From DASQDN01 sp035630195 (lineage in GTDB: Bacteria; Acidobacteriota; Terriglobia; Bryobacterales; Bryobacteraceae): a stretch of 17,731 nt of DNA. A program made the position numbers and the translations under genes. The number at the start of each line of letters is the position of its first letter. The stretch's first letter is position 1. A model generated the notes under the pieces. That model was not told the DNA's origin and searched no databases. It worked only from the letters and a program-made list of their open reading frames with translations. The stretch covers positions 1-17,731 of the forward strand of contig DASQLD010000318.1 of NCBI GenBank assembly GCA_035630195.1. The letters are read 5' to 3'. Shown piece by piece: positions 12,932-17,731 of the stretch.

Positions 12932-15900
12932 ATGACAATCAGTTCACTACGTGTGTGTGCTGCCTTCCTGTTTGCTTTGGGTGTGGGCTTGGCGCAGGAA
13001 TTTCGATCCACACTTTCCGGACGGGTCATCGATTCGAGCGGCGCCGCGGTTCCCGGCATCAAAGTGACCGCAATCAATAACGAAACCGGCGCGAGGTTTG
13101 AAACAACTTCTACCGACGCCGGCGAGTACACCATTCCCTTCCTCGCTCCCGGTCCATACCGTCTACAGGCCGAAGCGCAAGGTTTCAAGCAGTACGTCCA
13201 GGAACGTATTCAGATCGGCACCAACACGCGCGTCAGTCAGGAGATCACGCTCGAAATCGGTAGTCAGACAGAAGCCGTGACAGTCACTGCTGACGCGAGT
13301 CTGTTGCAGACCGCGACGGCATCCGTCGGTCAGGTGATCGGCACGCAGCAGATCGAAAATCTGCCCATGAACGGCCGGACTCCGCTGACGCTGGCGCAAC
13401 TCTCATTCGGTGTCACGCCCAGTTCTGACCCGCGATTCACGCGCCCGTTCGACAACGGCGGTCCGGCTGGTTTTTCAATGGGCGGCGGCCAGAGTCAGAG
13501 CAATGAGCTTCTGCTCGATGGCACTCCCGACATGACTAGAAATCGACGCGTAGCCTACAACCCACCTGTCGACGCAGTCAGCGAAATCAAAGTAGAAGCC
13601 TTCCAGCCCGACGCCGCCTACGGCAACACAGGGGGCGGCACCGTCAACGTTGTTATGAAGGGTGGAACGAACGACTTTCATGGATCGGTTTACGAATTCA
13701 ATCAGGTTTCGAGACTGAAAGCTGTTCCCATCTTCACCAAGCGCGCCGGCCAGGCAAAGCCGGTTACACGATTCAATCAATATGGCCTAAGCGCAGGTGG
13801 ACCGCTCGTCATTCCCAAAGTGATCGATGGTCATAACAAGCTCTTCTGGTTCTTCTCATACGAAGGCATCAAGCAAAGCGAGCCTGAACCAACCTTCTCG
13901 ACTGTTCCCACACAGGAGCAGCGCAACGGAGATTTCTCGGCGCTTCTCAACATCAATAACAACTATCGAATTTACGATCCCGCCACCGGAGTGCTGCAAA
14001 ATGAACAAGTAACGCGACAGCAATTTCCCGGAAACATCATCCCTGCTAACCGGCTAAGTCCGATCGCCAAATCGATCATCAGCAATGTCCCGCTTCCGAA
14101 TCAGCCAGGCGTTGTCGGCGTGAATGGATTCAACGGAACCAACAATTACTTCAACAACGCGGTCCGGTCCGACAACTTCAGCGGATACCTGGGACGTCTC
14201 GACGTAAACCTGAGCGAAAAGCACAAATTCTTCTGGAGCTTCCGCCAGAACGATCGAATTGAAGATCGCTCTGATCGCTTCGGTAACGATGTGAACGGCA
14301 ATTATCTGTCGCGCGTAAACTGGGGTACGACAATTGATGATGTCTACACGCTCAGCCCGACTCTGTTGCTCAACACGCGGGCCGGTTGGACCCGTTTCGT
14401 CGAAGGAAGTACACGACAGAGCACCGGCTTCGATCCCACCAGCGTCGGTCTGCCGGACTACATCAAAACAAACAGCACGCGACTCCTGTTTCCACGCATC
14501 GACTTCGGCCAAATCACCGATCTCAGCGATTCGGGAGGCGACAGTAAACCCTTCGACACGTTCCAGATCTTCAGCACTCTGACCAAAGTTGCCAGCAGCC
14601 ACACACTCAAGTTTGGTGTGGATTTACGCCAACAGCGCGAGAGCTCAACCAGCTTCGGGAACTCCGTGGGCCAATACACGTTCGCCACGAATTGGACGAA
14701 CGCCGGATCCGGCGCCGCGTCTGCCCCGCTCGGTCAGGACATCGCCGCCTTCATGCTCGGACTGCCGACCGGTGGAAACTACGACCTGAACACATCCCGA
14801 ACGCAATCGGCAAACTACTATTCGGCTTTCATCCAGGACGACTGGCGTGTCGCATCGAATCTCACGCTCAATATCGGCCTCCGTTACGAGCGCGAGACCG
14901 GAACGATTGAACGCTTCAATCGAACCACAGTCGGATTCGATCCTACCGGTGTGAACAGCGTGGCCAATGCTGCCCGCGCAGCTTACGCCGCAGCGCCGAT
15001 TCCGGAACTACCGGCAAGCCAGTTCCAGGCGACAGGTGGCGTGTTGTTTGCCAACGATGATATGCGCACGGTCTATGACACCTACCCGTGGGCATTCAGC
15101 CCGCGCCTGGGAATCTCCTGGTCGCCGCTCAGCCGCACAGTAATTCGCGGCGGCGCCGGGGTGTTCTACAACACCTATGGCACAACCGGAATTCAACAGC
15201 CGGGATTCAGTCAACAGACAGCGCTGCCTGCAAATCAAGACAACTATTTAACTCCCACCGTCACACTGGCGGACCCGTTTCCAAGCGGCATTCAGCAGCC
15301 CGTGGGCGCCGCGAGAGGGTTCGACACCTTCCTCGGCCAGAACGTAACCTACACCAATCGCGACTTGGCCCAGCCCTACGTATGGCGTTGGAGCTTCAAT
15401 ATTCAGCAGGAGCTCGGGCGGAACATGCTCGTCGAAATCGGATACATCGGCAGCCGCGCCAGCAAACTTCTCGAAGTTCGCTCAGGTTCGGACAACGACC
15501 TCGATCGGAACTACATTCCGCTCGAACAGCTCTCGACAAGCCCGGTTCGCGACCAATCGAACATCACCCGTCTCAGCCGTAGCACTCCAAATCCATTCGC
15601 CGGACTGCTGCCCGGGACAAATTTGAATGGCAGGGACACGACCGTGGAGCAGCTTTTGCGTCCTTATCCACAATTCAATGGCTCGAACGGCGTTCGTATG
15701 ATTGGCGCCAATACCGGCCGATCCTGGTTCCACATGTTCCAGACGCGCTTTGAGAAGCGCTATTCGTCAGGCTTCAACTTCCTCACAAACTTCCAATGGC
15801 AAAAAATGATGGAGGAAATGAACCGGCTCAATCCTGCCGATCCATTCCTTGAGCACCGCATCGCAGACGAGGATCGTCCGCTACGTCTCGTTCTCAGTGG

Positions 15901-16405
15901 TACCTATGAGCTACCGTTCGGCCAGGGCAAACCTCTTCTCAGCGATACCAACGGCTTCGTGAAGCGAATCGTCGGAGGCTGGCAGTTCAACGCGATCTAC
16001 ATCATGCAATCCGGTTCGCCCATCGATTGGACAGATCGCAGCACGCTGATCTACTTCGGCGGCGACATCAATCTAAAGTCTCGTGAAATCGATGGACTGG
16101 CTTTCGATACCGCTCGCTTCGAGACGCGCGCCAACCAACAACTCGGCCAGAACCGTCGCGTGTTTCCAACCCGGTTTGGACGTCTCCGTAGCGATGGCGT
16201 CAACAACCTCGATGCGTCGGTGATCAAAAATACGCAAATCTCCGAACGCCTGAACCTTCAGTTCCGCGCCGAGATGTTCAATGCGTTGAATCGCTTTCAG
16301 TTCAACGGGCCGGAAACGAATCCCACCAGCGGAACCTTCGGTCGCATCACAAGCGCCGCAAATCTACCGCGCGCAGTGCAGCTCGCATTGCGTTTGCGCT
16401 GGTAG
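12932..16405 (+). CDS. Oar-like TonB-dependent outer-membrane receptor (1157 aa)
   Basis: Second receptor of the Oar type. A signal peptide MTISSLRVCAAFLFALGVGLAQ is followed at about 27-110 by a carboxypeptidase-regulatory-like domain (LSGRVIDSSGAAVPGIKVTA ... GEYTIPFLAPGPYRL). The plug-like domain at about 120-245 contains QIENLPMNGRTPLTLAQLSF and SMGGGQSQSNELLLDGTPD, ending GGTNDFHGSVYEFNQ. The barrel begins around FWFFSYEGIKQ and ends with an aromatic C-terminal strand (VQLALRLRW). The start is supported by AGAGGGG (12919-12925), 6 nt before ATG. The TPP enzyme starts 9 bp after its stop, so the pair is likely one transcript. It shares architecture with the receptor at 5687-8926, but the two are clearly diverged. 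Ligand unknown. Confidence 0.92.
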   Translation: MTISSLRVCAAFLFALGVGLAQEFRSTLSGRVIDSSGAAVPGIKVTAINNETGARFETTSTDAGEYTIPFLAPGPYRLQAEAQGFKQYVQERIQIGTNTRVSQEITLEIGSQTEAVTVTADASLLQTATASVGQVIGTQQIENLPMNGRTPLTLAQLSFGVTPSSDPRFTRPFDNGGPAGFSMGGGQSQSNELLLDGTPDMTRNRRVAYNPPVDAVSEIKVEAFQPDAAYGNTGGGTVNVVMKGGTNDFHGSVYEFNQVSRLKAVPIFTKRAGQAKPVTRFNQYGLSAGGPLVIPKVIDGHNKLFWFFSYEGIKQSEPEPTFSTVPTQEQRNGDFSALLNINNNYRIYDPATGVLQNEQVTRQQFPGNIIPANRLSPIAKSIISNVPLPNQPGVVGVNGFNGTNNYFNNAVRSDNFSGYLGRLDVNLSEKHKFFWSFRQNDRIEDRSDRFGNDVNGNYLSRVNWGTTIDDVYTLSPTLLLNTRAGWTRFVEGSTRQSTGFDPTSVGLPDYIKTNSTRLLFPRIDFGQITDLSDSGGDSKPFDTFQIFSTLTKVASSHTLKFGVDLRQQRESSTSFGNSVGQYTFATNWTNAGSGAASAPLGQDIAAFMLGLPTGGNYDLNTSRTQSANYYSAFIQDDWRVASNLTLNIGLRYERETGTIERFNRTTVGFDPTGVNSVANAARAAYAAAPIPELPASQFQATGGVLFANDDMRTVYDTYPWAFSPRLGISWSPLSRTVIRGGAGVFYNTYGTTGIQQPGFSQQTALPANQDNYLTPTVTLADPFPSGIQQPVGAARGFDTFLGQNVTYTNRDLAQPYVWRWSFNIQQELGRNMLVEIGYIGSRASKLLEVRSGSDNDLDRNYIPLEQLSTSPVRDQSNITRLSRSTPNPFAGLLPGTNLNGRDTTVEQLLRPYPQFNGSNGVRMIGANTGRSWFHMFQTRFEKRYSSGFNFLTNFQWQKMMEEMNRLNPADPFLEHRIADEDRPLRLVLSGTYELPFGQGKPLLSDTNGFVKRIVGGWQFNAIYIMQSGSPIDWTDRSTLIYFGGDINLKSREIDGLAFDTARFETRANQQLGQNRRVFPTRFGRLRSDGVNNLDASVIKNTQISERLNLQFRAEMFNALNRFQFNGPETNPTSGTFGRITSAANLPRAVQLALRLRW

Positions 16406-16414
16406 CCTGTATGA

Positions 16415-17731
16415 ATGCCCACCGGCGCTGAGCTGTTTGTCGACGCGATCGAGAAGCATGGGATCCGCGAGATCTTCACGCTTGTCGGCGACCATTTAAA
16501 TGACGTGCTGCTCTGCGCCGGTCAGCGCGGACTACGGATCGTCGATATGCGGCATGAGGCCGCGGTCGTCCATGCGGCCGATGCCTGGGCGCGCATCACG
16601 AGAAGGCCTTCACTCTCCTTAGTTACGGGCGGTCCAGGTCACACAAACTCCTTAACAGGTATAGCGACTGCGTTCCTCGCGGGTAGCCCTGTCATCACTG
16701 TCAGCGGAAGCCGCGCATCCACGCAAGCTCAGCGAGGGGCCTTTCAGGACATCGATCAAATGGGTATGACGCGATCTGTCGTCAAGTGGGCAGCCGAGCC
16801 TGCCAGCGTGACACAGATCCCGTTCCTTGTCGGTCGAGCATTCGCCGAAGCTATGTCAGGCCGCCCCGGGCCCGTGCATCTCACGATTCCCGTAGACCTG
16901 TTCGCCGCCAACACTGCAAGCCCTATTCCCGATACCGGAGCCGGGCTGCCATCCAGGCCCAGTCCAGCGCCGGAAGGAATAAAGAAAGCCATAGATCTCC
17001 TAAGTGCAGCCGAGCGGCCTGTCATCATCGCCGGTTCCGGCGTATGGTGGTCGGAGGCCGAAGCAGAACTTCGAGCCTTTGCCGAACGGACCAACATCCC
17101 CGTCTCGACCATCACGCTCGCGCGTGGAGCTTTCCCCGATGATCATCCGCTCTCACTCGGGTACGCCGATCCGTCGCTCAACCGCGCCGCTGCCCGAGTC
17201 TTCGCCGAGGCCGACGTCGCGCTGATCCTGGGCAAGCGAATCGACTTCCGGCTCGGGCTCGGAAATACCAATCTCCTGCCCGAAAAGCTCAAGCTGATTC
17301 AGGTTGATATTCAATCCTCGGAAATCGGACTGAATCGCAAAGTCGACGTCGGGATCTGCGCGGATGTCCGATCGACTCTGCAGGCACTGCGTTTCGAATC
17401 AGGCGACAGAAGCAAGTGGCTCGACCAAGTGCGCCAGTATCGACAGGAGTGGGAAGCCTGGCTTGCTTCGGCAGCCGAGGATCGTAAGGAGCCACTCGCC
17501 CCCGCCGCCTTTTACTCCGAGCTACGCGACGCGCTCCCTCCAGATGTCTGGTATTCCTGGGACGGCGGCGACTTCGCGCATTGGGGCCGCGCAATGCTGG
17601 CGGCGAAACGTCCCGGCGGGTGGATGCGTTTGGGTCCGCTAGCGACCATCGGCGCTGCCCTACCGAACGGACTAGCACTACAAATGGCCCATCCCGACGA
17701 ACCGGTCGTCGTGATCACCGGCGACGGCTCA
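16415..17731 (+). CDS. Thiamine-diphosphate-dependent acetolactate-synthase-like enzyme (N-terminal 439 aa, 3' end outside window)
   Basis: The frame is open from ATG 16415 to the window edge. MPTGAELFVDAIEKHGIREI with FTLVGDHLND opens an N-terminal TPP-binding PYR domain; RHEAAVVHAADAWAR carries the conserved cofactor-activating Glu (residue 48), and VTGGPGHTN follows. The central domain contains SGRPGPVHLTIPVDLF and AERPVIIAGSGVWWSEAEAE. The C-terminal PP domain begins with WDGGDFAHWGRAML, and the window ends at VVVITGDGS, the first half of the GDGS/GDGA...N Mg-TPP motif. Relatives include acetolactate synthase, oxalyl-CoA decarboxylase, 2-hydroxyacyl-CoA lyase and sulfoacetaldehyde acetyltransferase; the part seen does not decide among them. 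ATG 16411 is discarded because its frame stops after six codons. The 9-bp gap to the receptor gene and weak RBS suggest translational coupling. Confidence 0.88.
   Translation, partial: MPTGAELFVDAIEKHGIREIFTLVGDHLNDVLLCAGQRGLRIVDMRHEAAVVHAADAWARITRRPSLSLVTGGPGHTNSLTGIATAFLAGSPVITVSGSRASTQAQRGAFQDIDQMGMTRSVVKWAAEPASVTQIPFLVGRAFAEAMSGRPGPVHLTIPVDLFAANTASPIPDTGAGLPSRPSPAPEGIKKAIDLLSAAERPVIIAGSGVWWSEAEAELRAFAERTNIPVSTITLARGAFPDDHPLSLGYADPSLNRAAARVFAEADVALILGKRIDFRLGLGNTNLLPEKLKLIQVDIQSSEIGLNRKVDVGICADVRSTLQALRFESGDRSKWLDQVRQYRQEWEAWLASAAEDRKEPLAPAAFYSELRDALPPDVWYSWDGGDFAHWGRAMLAAKRPGGWMRLGPLATIGAALPNGLALQMAHPDEPVVVITGDGS

Noticed and set aside
16411..16431. ATG 16411 as the start of the TPP enzyme
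   Set aside because: This frame ends at TGA after six codons. ATG 16415 opens the family-matching frame.

Overview
The window looks like a chromosomal segment from an Acidobacteriota bacterium (Terriglobia, Bryobacter/Solibacter-like). The reasons are a PadR regulator followed 2 bp later by a duplicated FtsX/MacB-type permease of the acidobacterial ADOP family, and two Oar-like TonB-dependent receptors of more than 1000 residues that carry N-terminal carboxypeptidase-regulatory-like domains. This placement rests on gene families, not on a marker gene; no rRNA or tRNA gene was seen.

Layout: (1) 1-2844, + strand: the end of a PadR-type regulator and a complete ADOP permease. (2) 2888-3361, + strand: a hairpin, a promoter wrapped around a 24-bp near-perfect palindrome, and a 134-aa protein with a ribbon-helix-helix-like N-terminus that appears to be made from a leaderless transcript. 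(3) 3439-5321, - strand: a secreted protein with three Ig-like repeats and a C-terminal dockerin, broken by two in-frame stops and one frameshift. (4) 5322-5686: no gene. (5) 5687-10390, - strand: a probable operon of a Tat-exported sulfatase followed 18 bp later by an Oar-like receptor. (6) 10455-12149, + strand: a decaying toxin-antitoxin region. It holds an intact RHH antitoxin with a wrecked PIN toxin, then a Phd/YefM antitoxin that has lost its usual stop next to a PIN toxin with a frameshift and a deleted centre, then a short remnant of another PIN toxin tail. A 60-bp direct repeat (57/60 identical, 969 bp apart) brackets the second module. (7) 12253-12873: an uncharacterised protein with a GPxTxxGK motif; its stop codon lies inside a perfect -10 box. 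(8) 12932-17731, + strand: a second Oar-like receptor followed 9 bp later by a thiamine-diphosphate-dependent acetolactate-synthase-like enzyme that runs off the window.

Functionally, the intact genes concern the cell surface and uptake: a sulfatase plus outer-membrane receptor pair that could release and import sulfated organic material, a second receptor coupled to a TPP enzyme, and a permease of unknown substrate. The rest is a regulatory and decay story. Short palindromes sit on the start codons or promoters of four small or exported genes, and pseudogenes cluster at 3.4-5.3 kb and 10.7-12.1 kb while the two receptor genes of more than 3 kb stay open. I found no CRISPR array, transposase, phage gene or biosynthetic cluster.
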